Below are positions 1 to 9,347 of a stretch of 64,000 bases of DNA, one piece after another. The stretch lies in NCBI GenBank assembly GCA_027922465.2, contig BQMF02000181.1, positions 682,001-746,000 on the forward strand, in the 5' to 3' direction. The stretch comes from Turritopsis dohrnii. Lineage: Eukaryota > Cnidaria > Hydrozoa > Anthoathecata > Oceaniidae. Position 1 is the first letter of the stretch. Every line of letters starts with the position of its first letter. The translations under genes were made by a program, and so were the position numbers. The notes under the pieces are model-generated. The model was not told the DNA's origin. It saw only the letters and a list, made by a program, of their open reading frames with translations, and did not search any database.

Positions 1-384
1 CTCTGCAATAATATAAAATAATATTTAAAAAAAATTTTTTTTTTTATATTTTTTTATATTTTTTTAGCACACTTTTTCGCATGCACAATATACGCTATTT
101 CAGTATAATACTAATTCGCGATTGTGCATCCGGTTTTTATTTTAGAGAGTGACATATTTAGTTTTAATTTACGGTCATCGTCCTCTTATGTGCGCGTAAA
201 ACCACGTAGAGCGAGAGACACTTTTTTCACGATCATTCTAAAAGCACGTGGCATCATTTGACGTCATTTTTTTTATGATCACGGGGAATCATTGCATTGC
301 ATCCCCAATTGAAATCGAACAGGGTTCTTTCAGCCCTTTTGTATTGTCCCCTTATGGAGGTCAGGGGAGAGAAACTGAAATTAG
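1..384. other. AT-rich flank without recognised gene
   Basis: The stretch opens with poly-A/T runs and holds only short shadow reading frames. The words around 296-330 resemble the pieces that recur near 2345 and 5700, so the region is probably repeat-derived. I see no exon signals or RNA gene. Confidence 0.5.
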
Positions 385-440
385 GTCGTTTCATACCGCG
401 CAGGTCTGGGCACGAGTGTTTCGCTTGTAGGGACAAATGA
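385..440 (+). repeat. Left arm of 56-bp inverted repeat (partner 4423-4478)
   Basis: The segment starting GTCGTTTCATACCGCG and ending GGGACAAATGA recurs in reverse complement at 4423-4478 with only a handful of mismatches. The arms lie just upstream of two convergent reading frames (SWIM protein on plus, THAP protein on minus), as expected for terminal repeats of a DNA transposon that hold its promoters. I do not see clear target-site duplications outside the arms, so the arms may be subterminal. Confidence 0.7.
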
Positions 441-470
441 AAAATAAATGGCGGCTTGAAGTGAAAATAC

Positions 471-1450
471 ATGTGCGAAAACTTCAAGATTGAAAATTCA
501 AAACAAGATTGTATGGAATGGCTCGTGGATTAATTTGAAAGAACTGCAAATGAGAGTCAATCGCTTCAAACTCTATCCGTCGTTAGCTGAGAAGTTAAGA
601 TTAAAAACGGAGAAGAATTTTATTTTTGGTACCTATCTTGATCCTGCAAAAATCCCCCCTTTTTCTGGTCCATGGTTATCCAATGAAGAACATTATCCTT
701 CAGTAACACCTTCAATTATCAAAAAATATATATCAATTAAGCGAGAAGGTAGTATAGGGCAACAACAAAAAGGATACGCTATGCTTGTCAGCAGAAAAAT
801 TGTTTCAGTTAAAACGCTCCATGAAAATAACAATACATATGTCAAAGCAATGATAAAAAAAGTCTTATGGTGAGCAAACAAGACCAGCAACAATATTATT
901 CAAAAACAACACCCCAACTAAAGCTTATTGTGAATGTCCTGTTGCAACTAGTGGTTTATGCTGTCATATTATTTCTATTTTACTTTACTTGAAACACTAT
1001 CAATCAACAAAAGAAAAAATTTTATCCTTGACCTGCACTCAACAACTACAAAAATGGCACCGAAGAACAACAAAAGGCTCCATTCCCATGATCCCTCTCA
1101 GAAATATTAAACTAAAATCAGCTTTACTCAAGAAAAAAGAAAGTGCAGCTGATATTGTACCAGCTGATTCTGATATATAAATCAAAAAGTAAAAGAGACG
1201 TTTTAGACATAAAAAATATAATAAAAGAAAAAATAAAATTAGTTAAAACACCCTTTGAAGAACATTGCTACAAAGTATTGTCGAAATCATCTGTTGGCAA
1301 GGACACTTCTTTGATGGGTCATCTTAATTTCAGATATACTACTCTTACAGCCAATGCTTTAGCTGACCATAATTACTGTTCAGAAAATCTTACTTTCGAC
1401 ATTATTATTATTACACCAGATCCAAAGAAACTGGAGCTTATTAACAAAAA
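471..1450 (+). pseudogene. SWIM zinc-finger protein (YqaJ-type family), N-terminal half, frameshifted
   Basis: Pieces in three frames give one continuous homology. An ATG at 471 opens a short frame ending in a stop near 533; the next frame runs to about 871 and includes the motifs REGSIGQQQKGYAML and RKIVSVKT; near 930-980 another frame encodes CECPVATSGLCCH, a good SWIM pattern (CxC...CxH). Frames to about 1410 add FEEHCYKVLSKS and LMGHLNFRYTT. This layout is what I remember for large invertebrate SWIM proteins carrying a C-terminal YqaJ-like exonuclease domain. The exonuclease part is absent because the homology stops where a repeat unit begins at 1449. At least three frame breaks make it non-functional as read. 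A mobile-element origin is inferred from its inverted-repeat setting. Confidence 0.6.
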
Positions 1451-1539
1451 TACTAGCCGCCAAGGCGGCGTCGCTCGCCGCCCATGTTCAGCATGCGTTG
1501 ACTTCACGAAAAATAAAATTAAGGAATTGGCAACCGAAA

Positions 1540-1745
1540 GTGTTACCATGTTGTAGAGCTCGAAAAACTGATTAAAAAAATGTATGGGATCGTTCCGCTA
1601 CGATCAACCGTTACAGAGATATCATTCTTCAAAGATTTTGATGACGTCACAGACCCCTCCCAAAAAAGTTACACCCAAATTTTTTGTCACCCCATCGCCT
1701 GTATCGCGGACCCGAAAAAACGTCAGTTATCCTAGCGACAGATTC
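1540..1745 (+). repeat. Dispersed repeat, inverted copy near 5735-5948
   Basis: Words such as GTTGTAGAGCTCGAAAAACTG, GTATGGGATCGTT and GATTTTGATGACGTCA occur here and, in reverse complement and the same order, at about 5735-5948. It lies inside repeat unit 1 but has no match in unit 2, so it is an independent repeat or a unit-specific segment. No coding potential is visible. Confidence 0.55.
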
Positions 1746-2457
1746 GAAATCAAATATCAAATATCAGTTTAAACAATGGTTCCAAAAAACCCCAAATTTC
1801 ATGTGTTATTTATTTGCACTCAAAACGTAGAGAGAAAAAAACTTTTTATTAGCTTTTGTTTTAAAAACGTTACGCGCTCTAACATGGGTGCTATCAAACA
1901 GGGGGAAAATGGTTTCTCTTCTTAAAAAGTTCACACGGAGGAGAGAAAAAAGGCACGTGCTAAATGAATAAATAGAATAAAAAAACGTTCGATTAGAACG
2001 CTTAACAATTAAAAGAACAAATTAAATTATTAAAAGAAAAGCAAAAAAAAAAAAAAAAACATTTTCTTTTGATATGATACTCTTTTTTTACCTATCGTTT
2101 TTTAAACATTTTGATTGCTCAAAAAAAAAAGTTCACCCGTCTCAGACAGTCAGGCAAGAGTTAGTGGCAAACCGAACATATGCTGCCACGTTCTGCCACT
2201 GCTGCTTTTTGTCCCAAATATTTAATCAGTTAGTGACTTTGTATTTAGTTGATGTACTGTTTTCAAAGCCACGTCAATAATGTGGAATATAAAACTAACA
2301 ATAATGATAAAAACAAAACGTTATTCCTATTAGTTCATCAGCCAAAAAAAGTCACGTTCGATTGGGGTTGCAATGTATTTGCTTCGAACTCACGTCGCAC
2401 ACAAAAAAAGAAATAATTTCGCTCACAACTCAATCTACCATTTTGCGTGACTTACAA

Positions 2458-2459
<2 letters not shown>

Positions 2460-2502
<43 letters not shown>
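2460..2502 (+). repeat. (CAGA)n microsatellite
   Basis: About ten uninterrupted copies of the tetranucleotide near the 3' end of repeat unit 1. A shorter, slightly interrupted version sits at the equivalent place in unit 2 (about 3413-3431). A simple-repeat tail followed by a fixed terminal word is typical of some short retroelements. Confidence 0.9.
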
Positions 2503-2598
2503 GAATCGGCTATTAATATATAGATAAGTCGCATCATTAAAACTAAACAAAATATTCCTACTCCTATTCCTAAAATAAATAATAATACAGAAATTAAT

Positions 2599-3456
2599 AA
2601 TACTAGCCGCCAAGGCGGCGTCGCTCGCCGCCCATGTCCAACTGCTCTGTATCACTGTATCAATAACAACAAATTTCCTTATAAACGGCTCGTGTACAAC
2701 TTGTGTTCAACCAGAAGCAGATTAGAAGTCACAACCTCTGGTAAAACCAATCTTTTATCAGTGTAACAATACACTCAAAACGTAGAGAGAGAAAACTTCA
2801 AATTTTTATTAGCTTTTGTTTTAAAAAAGTTACGCGCTCTAACATGGGTGCTATCAAACGTAAGCGGGAAATCGTTTCTCTTCTTAAAAAGATCACTCTG
2901 GAGGAGAGAAAAAGGCACGTGCTAAATGAATAAATAGAATAAAAAAACGTTCGATCAGAACGCTTAACAATTAAAAGAAAAAATTAAATTATTAAAAGAA
3001 AAACAAAAAAAAAAAAACATTTTGTTTTATTATCTTTTTTTACCTATCGGTTTTTAAACATTTTGATTGCTCAGAAAAAAAAGTTCACCCGTCTCAGACA
3101 GTCAGGCAAGAGTTAGTGGCAAACCGAACATGCTGCCACGTTCTGCCACTGCTGCTTTTTGTCCAAAATGTTTAATCAGTTAGTTTCTTTGTATTTAGTT
3201 GATGTACTGTTTTCAAAGCCAGGTCAACGTGGAATATAAAACTAACAATAACGATAAAAACAAAACGTTATTCCTATTAGTTCATCAGCCAAAAAAAGTC
3301 ACGTTCGATTGGGGTTGCAATGTATTTGCTTCGAACTCACGTCGCACACAAAAATAGAAATAATTTTGCTCACAACTCAATCTACCATTTTGCGTGACTT
3401 ACAAACAAACAAACAGACAGACAGACAGACGGAGAATCGGGTATTAATATATAGAT
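2599..3456 (+). repeat. Direct repeat unit 2 (hairpin head, CAGA tail)
   Basis: This is the second copy of the unit at 1449-2525, with the same 39-base hairpin head and the same terminal TATTAATATATAGAT. It is about 220 bases shorter because the segment between head and body differs: a frame from about 2530 to 2764 stays open on the plus strand but I do not recognise it. Between the units (2526-2598) is a short spacer. Confidence 0.65.
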
Positions 3457-3594
3457 TGAACTTCAATTCTTATACGATGACATTGAGCGTCAAATAACTA
3501 TATACCAATAAAAAATCCTACATATCAATCTTACCAATTTTCAAGCATCAAAACCTAATACTAATATATAATTAAGTAGAAGTTCAACAAAATA

Positions 3595-4365
3595 CTAACA
3601 ATTGGCAACAACTACGAAAGAAAAAAGTGACGGGGAGTCGATTGCCAGTTTATTTTTTATTTTTAAGGCTTTATTTTCAGAAGACAGTTGAAGATTCTTT
3701 GCATTAACTTGTGCAAGTTCATTTTTTAATTTTTCATTTTCTGCAGTTAGTTTCTTTATATTTGCGAATAGAAATCTTTTCGACATTAAATGCTTTCCAG
3801 TTAAATGAGGAGTAGTAGAAATTCTTTTCGTAGGTGATCTTCTTTTTGATGAAGTATGTTGAACCGTTGAAGGATTGGAACAAGATGAAGAATAACGAAT
3901 AGCTGCTAGTTTACTTTTCAATTTTTTGACTTTTGATTTTTCAGCAGAGGTGGGATATTTTATTTTCAATCTGTTCTTTGCTTTTTCGTATTTTTGACGA
4001 ATAATGATTTGTGATGGTGGAACAGTTACTATAGGCAAATCATGAATGCTTTGTTTTTCTTGCTCAACCCAATGTTGACAGCAAATATGACCACTTTTCC
4101 AATTAATTCCGTCTGTTTTTAAAATTTTTTTGTATGCTTTTTGGGAATTTTCGTCTCTTGGCAAGCTATAAAACTTGAGAGGCTTTCCATCATCTCCTTT
4201 CGTTCGATAATTATTGTAACACAATGATGACGAGCAAAACCACTTCACCAATTTGTTTATCGATCGTGTGTTCAGGAACAAATAACAAATTATCAATCTG
4301 TAATAGATAATTCTTCCAACAGTAAATAATTCTTCCAACAATATTACGTGGAAAACCAGAAACAA
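3595..4365 (-). CDS. THAP-domain protein with C-terminal coiled coil
   Basis: The frame is 256 aa. Residues about 42-118 form a THAP zinc finger: C44-x4-C49, then FYSLPRD (66-72), and the CxxH pair C95/H98 followed by the conserved W99, with the downstream LPIVTVPPS resembling the AVPTIF-type box. THAP fingers bind specific DNA and occur in P-element and Kolobok-type transposon proteins as well as host regulators. A basic linker follows, then a leucine/asparagine-rich coiled coil at about 196-246. In related proteins the finger starts at a methionine directly before VKWFC; here that position is L39, so the first 38 residues may be non-coding or a separate exon. The gene converges on the SWIM pseudogene inside the 385-4478 inverted repeat. 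It is intact apart from the start. Confidence 0.75.
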   Translation of the reverse strand: MFLVFHVILLEELFTVGRIIYYRLIICYLFLNTRSINKLVKWFCSSSLCYNNYRTKGDDGKPLKFYSLPRDENSQKAYKKILKTDGINWKSGHICCQHWVEQEKQSIHDLPIVTVPPSQIIIRQKYEKAKNRLKIKYPTSAEKSKVKKLKSKLAAIRYSSSCSNPSTVQHTSSKRRSPTKRISTTPHLTGKHLMSKRFLFANIKKLTAENEKLKNELAQVNAKNLQLSSENKALKIKNKLAIDSPSLFSFVVVANC

Positions 4366-4422
4366 GTGTACATAAAACAGGTCAAACTGAAAAGTTTACT
4401 ATGCCTAGAGCTACCATTTTTT

Positions 4423-4478
4423 TCATTTGTCCCTACAAGCAAAACATTAGTGCCTAGACCTGCGCGGTATGAAACGAC
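4423..4478 (-). repeat. Right arm of 56-bp inverted repeat (partner 385-440)
   Basis: Reverse complement of the left arm, lying just upstream of the THAP gene. The enclosed segment is about 4.1 kb including the two later direct-repeat insertions. Without those two units the putative element would be about 2.1 kb. Confidence 0.7.
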
Positions 4479-4726
4479 GTAATGGTCATTACAACCTTAG
4501 CAAACAAATTTTCAACGAAACGAGACATTCATTACAGTATCATCCTACATTGGTTAAGAACTAAATTTTCGTTCTGTTTGCTACGTTCAGCAATATTATG
4601 TTTACGTGGTTCGAGAAGTGTTAAGAAAATGGACTTTGATTTGGACAATGTTGAAATTTTGGAAAAAACTAGGAGATGTGGTTTGTAGAGTGCCGGGAAT
4701 GCCTCCGGAGTTATTTAAATTTTTTG
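4479..4726. other. Short spacer, nothing recognised
   Basis: Only small overlapping frames occur (for instance an ATG near 4630 with 19 codons). I cannot assign them. Confidence 0.4.
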
Positions 4727-4729
4727 TAA

Positions 4730-5638
4730 AGGCTGGTTTCCATACAGCAACATTTTGCGCTATAGCTCAAAAAGCTCCAGAGATTCATGCGCACTAAACA
4801 AAAATTACCGCTGACTCAGAGATATTTTTAAGCTCAGGAGCTTTTTTCAAAAGTTGAATTCATTCTACTTTTTCTACGCGATTTTTGTCGCCACAGAAAA
4901 TGAGCCAATCAGATTTGAGAATCAAATAATAATTACATCATCCCCACGCTGTATATTTTTAAAAATACTCAAGATGGCTGCCAATGAAGACAGATTTTCT
5001 TCTCTATCTCTTCTACTTTTCGCCATTTTTCCTCGGTATTTGGAACTTCCAAGTACCCTTGACGTTGAAGTTCAGCCCATAGTACGTCACATGTTTCACG
5101 AATTATTCGACTCACAGTTGGTGGGCTTACTCTATAGCTACTTGCAATGGTTACTTGTGAATCGCCTGTAGCAAGGTATCTCAGTGTGATACATAACCTC
5201 TCACTTGGTCCAGTGACGTCTCGTATTTTAGATGATTTGGTAATGTACAGTGCTATCCAATTTAGGACCTGCTCAAATCTAGCAGGAGTCATTCGAAACG
5301 ACTTGAAAGAATACTATGATCAAATAACATCAAATCTTTTACTAGAACATGGAATAATCCTTTTGATTTTCTTTCTAAAAACAATTTTCTAACCCACATT
5401 CGTTTTCTTTTGATTGTAAGTTTTTCTCGTTGTCTACGGCGACGCCATAATTAAAACTGCTAATTTCAAATTTTTCAGCAAAAACAATCTTCTATAAAAT
5501 ATTCGCCATATTTGTTTTGCTTTTTTCATATTTTACGCGCGCTCTATGCTGCAAATGGAAATGAGTTCCGCTCGTGCGCAAAAATCTCTGGAGCTTTTTG
5601 AGCTATAGCGCAAAATGTTGCTGTATGGAAACCAGCCT
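4730..5638 (-). mobile_element. Non-autonomous PIF/Harbinger element with TIRs and TAA duplications
   Basis: Terminal inverted repeats of about 65-70 bases start AGGCTGGTTTCCATACAG at 4730 and end with the complement at 5638. Both sides carry TAA (4727-4729 and 5639-5641), the TWA-type 3-bp duplication of PIF/Harbinger elements. The only coding remnant is the N-terminal part of a Harbinger transposase on the minus strand. The element is 909 bp, far too short for the DDE nuclease, so it must rely on a transposase made elsewhere. Confidence 0.85.
4969..5292 (-). pseudogene. Harbinger transposase N-terminal fragment
   Basis: A 107-aa frame carries the helix-turn-helix region found ahead of the DDE domain in Harbinger transposases: LRYLATGDSQVTIASSYRVS followed by PPTVSRII, then a linker ending in EEKWRKVEE. 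The catalytic DDE region is missing because the element is an internal-deletion derivative. It may still make a DNA-binding peptide, but that is speculation. Confidence 0.75.
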
Positions 5639-5641
5639 TAA

Positions 5642-7276
5642 TGGAACTTAGAATTGTAAAAAAAAAATGTTGAAGTTGAAAGAAGTTGAAAAAATTGCAT
5701 CCCCAATCGAACGCGACGTTTTTGGGGAAATATCTCGAGAACCAATAGGGATAATTGACGTTTTTTAGGGTCTGCGATAGGGGCGATGGGGTGACGCAAC
5801 ATTTGGGTCTAAATTTTATTTGGTACTGCGGATATGACGTCATCAAAATCTTTGATCGACGATATCTCTGCAAAGGTTGGTCGTAGTGAAACGATCCCAT
5901 ACACTTTTTTGATCAGTTTTTCAAGCTCTACAACATAGGTACACTTTTGCGTTGCGATTCCATGATTTATTTTTTTGTCACGGGGTACGTACACGGGAAT
6001 GGTGGATTTGACCTAATGTTTTCGAAGTTAAGTTCGGTAAAAAGATTTTACCCGGGATACTAGTTTCAGTATAATAGCCAATTTGTAAATCTTGGATCTG
6101 AAATATAACCTGTTATTATTATTATTATTATTTTTATTGAAATAGGTGAAATTTGTTTCACAAAAGGCAAAAAATATTGAAAGAAAGTATTAAATTTCTA
6201 TGAAAGTATTATTTTCTTGACAAAGTATTATTGTCATGTTTGGCGCGCCATACTGATCTTTGACATCAACTATGCAGATGTTTTTGTTTATGTAAAGCTT
6301 TGTTATTGTTATTGTTGATAAACACCTTAAATGAATGAATAAATAAATGAACAATGTGAATAAGACAACACAAGTTTTCGGAGCGCCTCAAATTACTATA
6401 TGACGTCTAAAATGTTATCCTGTCAAAAGAGCTCCAAGTGAAAAGAATTTTGCTACGCCTCGCCTCTTCTTTCTCGTGGTAAGGGAGATCCGGCTTCAGG
6501 TGGAAATTCGCTCATTATTGACTTTAGTACACCTCTTACTTCTGTTACTCAAACTAAAAAAAATCAAAAGTTCATTGTTTTGCACTATTTGAAACAGCTT
6601 TAAAAATGCTGAAAGTCAGTTTTTGAATTTTCAAAATATCATTTTTCGTTCTTGAGATATTGCCGTTTAAAAGGTTTTTTCCAAAACATGATCTCCAAAA
6701 ACTTTAAATGACAATATCTCGGGGACGAAAAATGATTTTTTGAAAATTCAGAAACCGCTTTCATCATTTTTGAAATTCTTCGAAATGATACTAAAAAATT
6801 TTTTCATTTTTTGAGTTTAGTTCCCCTTTAAAATTGCTTCACTTCACTTGAACAACGTTTATTCATCAAATAATTAATATGGAGCAAATGTAATGTATGA
6901 AAAATATGTTGAAATGTGACATATGAACATGGACTTGATGCCTCCTATTTCCTGTTTTCTAGAAATATAATCAATCGGAAAGTGACGTCACAACAAACAA
7001 CATTGATGTATTTTTGAATGTATTTTTCTTCAAGAAATACGATTTCTTCATAAATACAAAAAATTCCCTCTTACTTAGTTTTGATTTGAATAAATACAAG
7101 CAAACAACCAACTGTCTGCGTTCACACAGCCATAAACAAACAGCCATAAACAAACAGACACGTCAATGGAACGAAATTCTATATGATAATTCGTCATTAC
7201 TTAAGTGCAAACACACTCGGAGGTCTGGAGATGAGGTTCTAATCCACTTGATGAGACATGCACTTCAAACGTTTCT
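5642..7276. other. Intergenic repeats: inverted dispersed repeat, (ATT)n, long hairpin
   Basis: Bases about 5735-5948 are the inverted partner of 1540-1745. A short ATT microsatellite lies at about 6112-6140. A long imperfect palindrome occupies about 6540-6830 (listed separately). Bases 7080-7165 contain a duplicated word CCATAAACAAACAG. No exon or RNA gene was recognised. Confidence 0.5.
6540..6830. repeat. Long imperfect hairpin, MITE-like
   Basis: The left arm contains CATTTTTCGTTCTTGAGATATTG (about 6640-6663) and the right arm its near-complement CAATATCTCGGGGACGAAAAATG (about 6711-6733). Matching continues outward through a shared TTTTTGAAAATTCA-type word and ends at ACTCAAACT on the left and GAGTTTAGT on the right. 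The whole can fold into an approximately 110-bp-stem hairpin. The ends do not show a clear target duplication. Confidence 0.55.
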
Positions 7277-8407
7277 TCAAGGACTCGTTAACCCAGACTC
7301 CAAAGCTTGATTGTTCAAATACTCAGCACATGACGTTTGGATGGCCTTGTTACTCCAGATATGTTGTGCGATAGCTTCACGATAAAACGTGCAATTACTA
7401 TCATACATTCGAAATCTACTATCGTGCCACGCGTCGATGCCTGCTTTTAACACTAAATGTCCCATGTACGCATCATCGATTTTTAAAGGATTCAACCAAT
7501 CATAATGCGGTATCATCCTCGAAATTACGTCACGAGACATCACAAAACCACCGCCTGAACAATAACGCGGATAGTAATCTCTCAGATACTCGTCACGGCT
7601 GACGCCATACCGCCCGTCCCGCAAGACAAGCGAGATTGACATCATGTGACCTATGTATAATTCGTGACTTGGTATATAAGGCTCACGGAGGAAGTTCACC
7701 ATAGTGTGCATGTTGACAAAAATATCATCATCTCCCTTGAAGAGATAGTGGAAGGAGCATTGCTCGTCGATCCACTGAAGTCCTATCATCACTTTATAAG
7801 AAAGACTGTAAAAGCTTTCATCCAGTTGTTGTAGAAGAAGATCACCGTGTTTTCGTGATTCGTCGAACAAGTGTTCTTTCAACGAAATGTTTTCAGCTTT
7901 GCCAACAAGAAACAACAGACCAAATGAAAAGTTTTGTCGCCTCATATATTCGCGCCAAATTGTCTTGTTTGCCCAGTGCGAACGTATAACATTCCTTCTA
8001 TTCTCATGAGATGAATGAGACGAGATCATTACTAGCAAAGTGACATTTTGACATTGTGTTTGTTCTCCGCTATTCAAAATATCAACATATATGTTTTTCC
8101 TCTTCTTTGGTTCGGATGGTTTCGTTGACGTCTTCAGGAATGCTTTTTTTAAGGACTCCACATTTTCAGTGAGGTCATTGATAAGCGAGTCAAACGTCTT
8201 CAACATCTTCATTTGGTGTAAGTCATTGCTTTTCGAATGGTCATTGCTTTTCGAATGATCGAGTGGATGCGAGGTGAGTTCACGAACAACAAATACCATA
8301 GTCAACAAACACAAGAATATTATGAAAACTCCCAGAAGTCTTTGCTTCATCTGCATTGCATCATACAAATGTGAGAGAAAGTTAATGTGAAGTAAAGATT
8401 CCTTCAA
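7277..8407 (-). CDS. Beta-1,3-galactosyltransferase-like GT31 enzyme
   Basis: The single-exon frame of 376 aa is a type II Golgi membrane protein. A short cytoplasmic N-terminus is followed by a signal anchor at about 24-41 and a charged stem, in which a DHSKSN hexapeptide is tandemly duplicated (50-61). The catalytic domain shows GT31 landmarks: a RRNVIRSHW-like motif (138-145), the metal-binding DDD at 226-228 (FKGDDDIFVN), YCSGGGFVMS (282-291) and the KIDDAYMG motif (309-316) before a GI-containing C-terminus. The family transfers galactose or N-acetylglucosamine from UDP-sugars in beta-1,3 linkage to glycoprotein or glycolipid acceptors; the exact donor and acceptor cannot be told. Length matches the family. 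Translation may start at M18 or M20 rather than M1, which would shorten the cytoplasmic tail. Confidence 0.88.
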   Translation of the reverse strand: MKESLLHINFLSHLYDAMQMKQRLLGVFIIFLCLLTMVFVVRELTSHPLDHSKSNDHSKSNDLHQMKMLKTFDSLINDLTENVESLKKAFLKTSTKPSEPKKRKNIYVDILNSGEQTQCQNVTLLVMISSHSSHENRRNVIRSHWANKTIWREYMRRQNFSFGLLFLVGKAENISLKEHLFDESRKHGDLLLQQLDESFYSLSYKVMIGLQWIDEQCSFHYLFKGDDDIFVNMHTMVNFLREPYIPSHELYIGHMMSISLVLRDGRYGVSRDEYLRDYYPRYCSGGGFVMSRDVISRMIPHYDWLNPLKIDDAYMGHLVLKAGIDAWHDSRFRMYDSNCTFYREAIAQHIWSNKAIQTSCAEYLNNQALESGLTSP

Positions 8408-8586
8408 GACGCTACTTTTTCAGAATGTCTAGTGTTAGTATCAATAAAGTTAAGTGAACAATGCAATTAAGCATGTAAAGAATTACTTCAAGTAATCAGT
8501 AACAATTAGTTATTCCATTCATGGTAATTACGGTTAATTACGAACTTATGTGACGGAATCGTTGATGGTTTCTATATCACACGTTT
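8408..8586. other. Intergenic gap
   Basis: Short AT-rich spacer between two minus-strand genes, holding the RING gene 3' end and the GT31 gene 5' end. No signal was recognised. Confidence 0.4.
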
Positions 8587-9174
8587 TCAAACACGTGTCA
8601 CGGCCGGATAGCCAATGCTGTATAAGGGATATCGATGAAACGACACGACTGACATCGAATTTTCTTCTAGCGACACAACTTCCGACGGCGATTCGTGTCG
8701 GCAAATCGGACAAGTTGTTTGGACGTGTTTTTCCCACCACATACGTATACAACTAGCATGGTAACCATGGCGACACGGTAGTAAGGTAATGGATTCGTCC
8801 TTCACAAATTCTTCGAAACACACGGCACACTGCTCATTCAGAAGGCGTTGGGTTTCGCATTTTGGATCATTATTTCGACAATTAATTATCTTGTCGTTCA
8901 TCGGATAACCGTAAGCTATCGTCGAGCACTTGGGCAAATAAATAACACGACTTCGTGAACGTTCGGAGATCAAGCAGTAACAGCATCCACAATTTAATAA
9001 TTTAAACCATAGCTGGCCGTTCGTATCATTATCACTGAGTACTAACCCTTCTCTACTGGAACAATGCCTTAGACTACAAGTACAATAGTATACTCGGTTT
9101 AAAACGTAAAACAAGATGAACAGTGTAAGAATGGTAAAAGCCAAGTATATGGCTTTACTTTCTATCTCAACCAT
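8587..9174 (-). CDS. Membrane-anchored RING-H2 E3 ubiquitin ligase-like protein
   Basis: The frame is 195 aa and unspliced. One hydrophobic segment at about 9-27 is probably a signal anchor. A cysteine-rich stretch follows (31-73), then a C-terminal RING-H2 finger at about 116-159: CAVCFEEF, LPCRHGYHASCIRMWW and CPICR give the C3H2C3 ligand order. The aromatic pair after the second cysteine pair (MWW) matches E2-contact positions in active RING-H2 ligases. Such proteins ubiquitinate membrane or associated substrates together with an E2. I cannot assign it to a named vertebrate RNF gene. The tail is serine-rich. Confidence 0.82.
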   Translation of the reverse strand: MVEIESKAIYLAFTILTLFILFYVLNRVYYCTCSLRHCSSREGLVLSDNDTNGQLWFKLLNCGCCYCLISERSRSRVIYLPKCSTIAYGYPMNDKIINCRNNDPKCETQRLLNEQCAVCFEEFVKDESITLLPCRHGYHASCIRMWWEKHVQTTCPICRHESPSEVVSLEENSMSVVSFHRYPLYSIGYPAVTRV

Positions 9175-9347
9175 CTTTCACGAATAGAACTTGAAAATGT
9201 TTTGGTTATGTTATAAATGCAATGTATTGTATTCAAAGCCGTCTCTAGTCAGTTTATGTTTACTTTCGTATTGACGAAAGCAACCAAACACTTGAAGAAT
9301 TTCTTCCACAATGAACTTTATAAAGTTGTATATCTTCTTTAAAGTTT

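Larger units (their letters stand above)
1449..2525 (+). repeat. Direct repeat unit 1 (hairpin head, CAGA tail)
   Basis: The unit begins with a GC-rich hairpin (AATACTAGCCGCCAAGG, then GGCGGCG and CGCCGCC arms, 1449-1487) and ends with a CAGA microsatellite followed by TATTAATATATAGAT (2511-2525). The same head and tail bound a second unit at 2599-3456. Bases about 1812-2525 align closely with about 2769-3456. The first unit truncates the SWIM coding sequence, so it looks like an insertion. The middle (about 1540-1745) also has an inverted copy near 5735-5948. Confidence 0.65.

Noticed and set aside
2452..2655. Minus-strand frame with repeated SVCL-type residues
   Set aside because: It is only translation of the CAGA microsatellite and adjoining repeat, not a protein.
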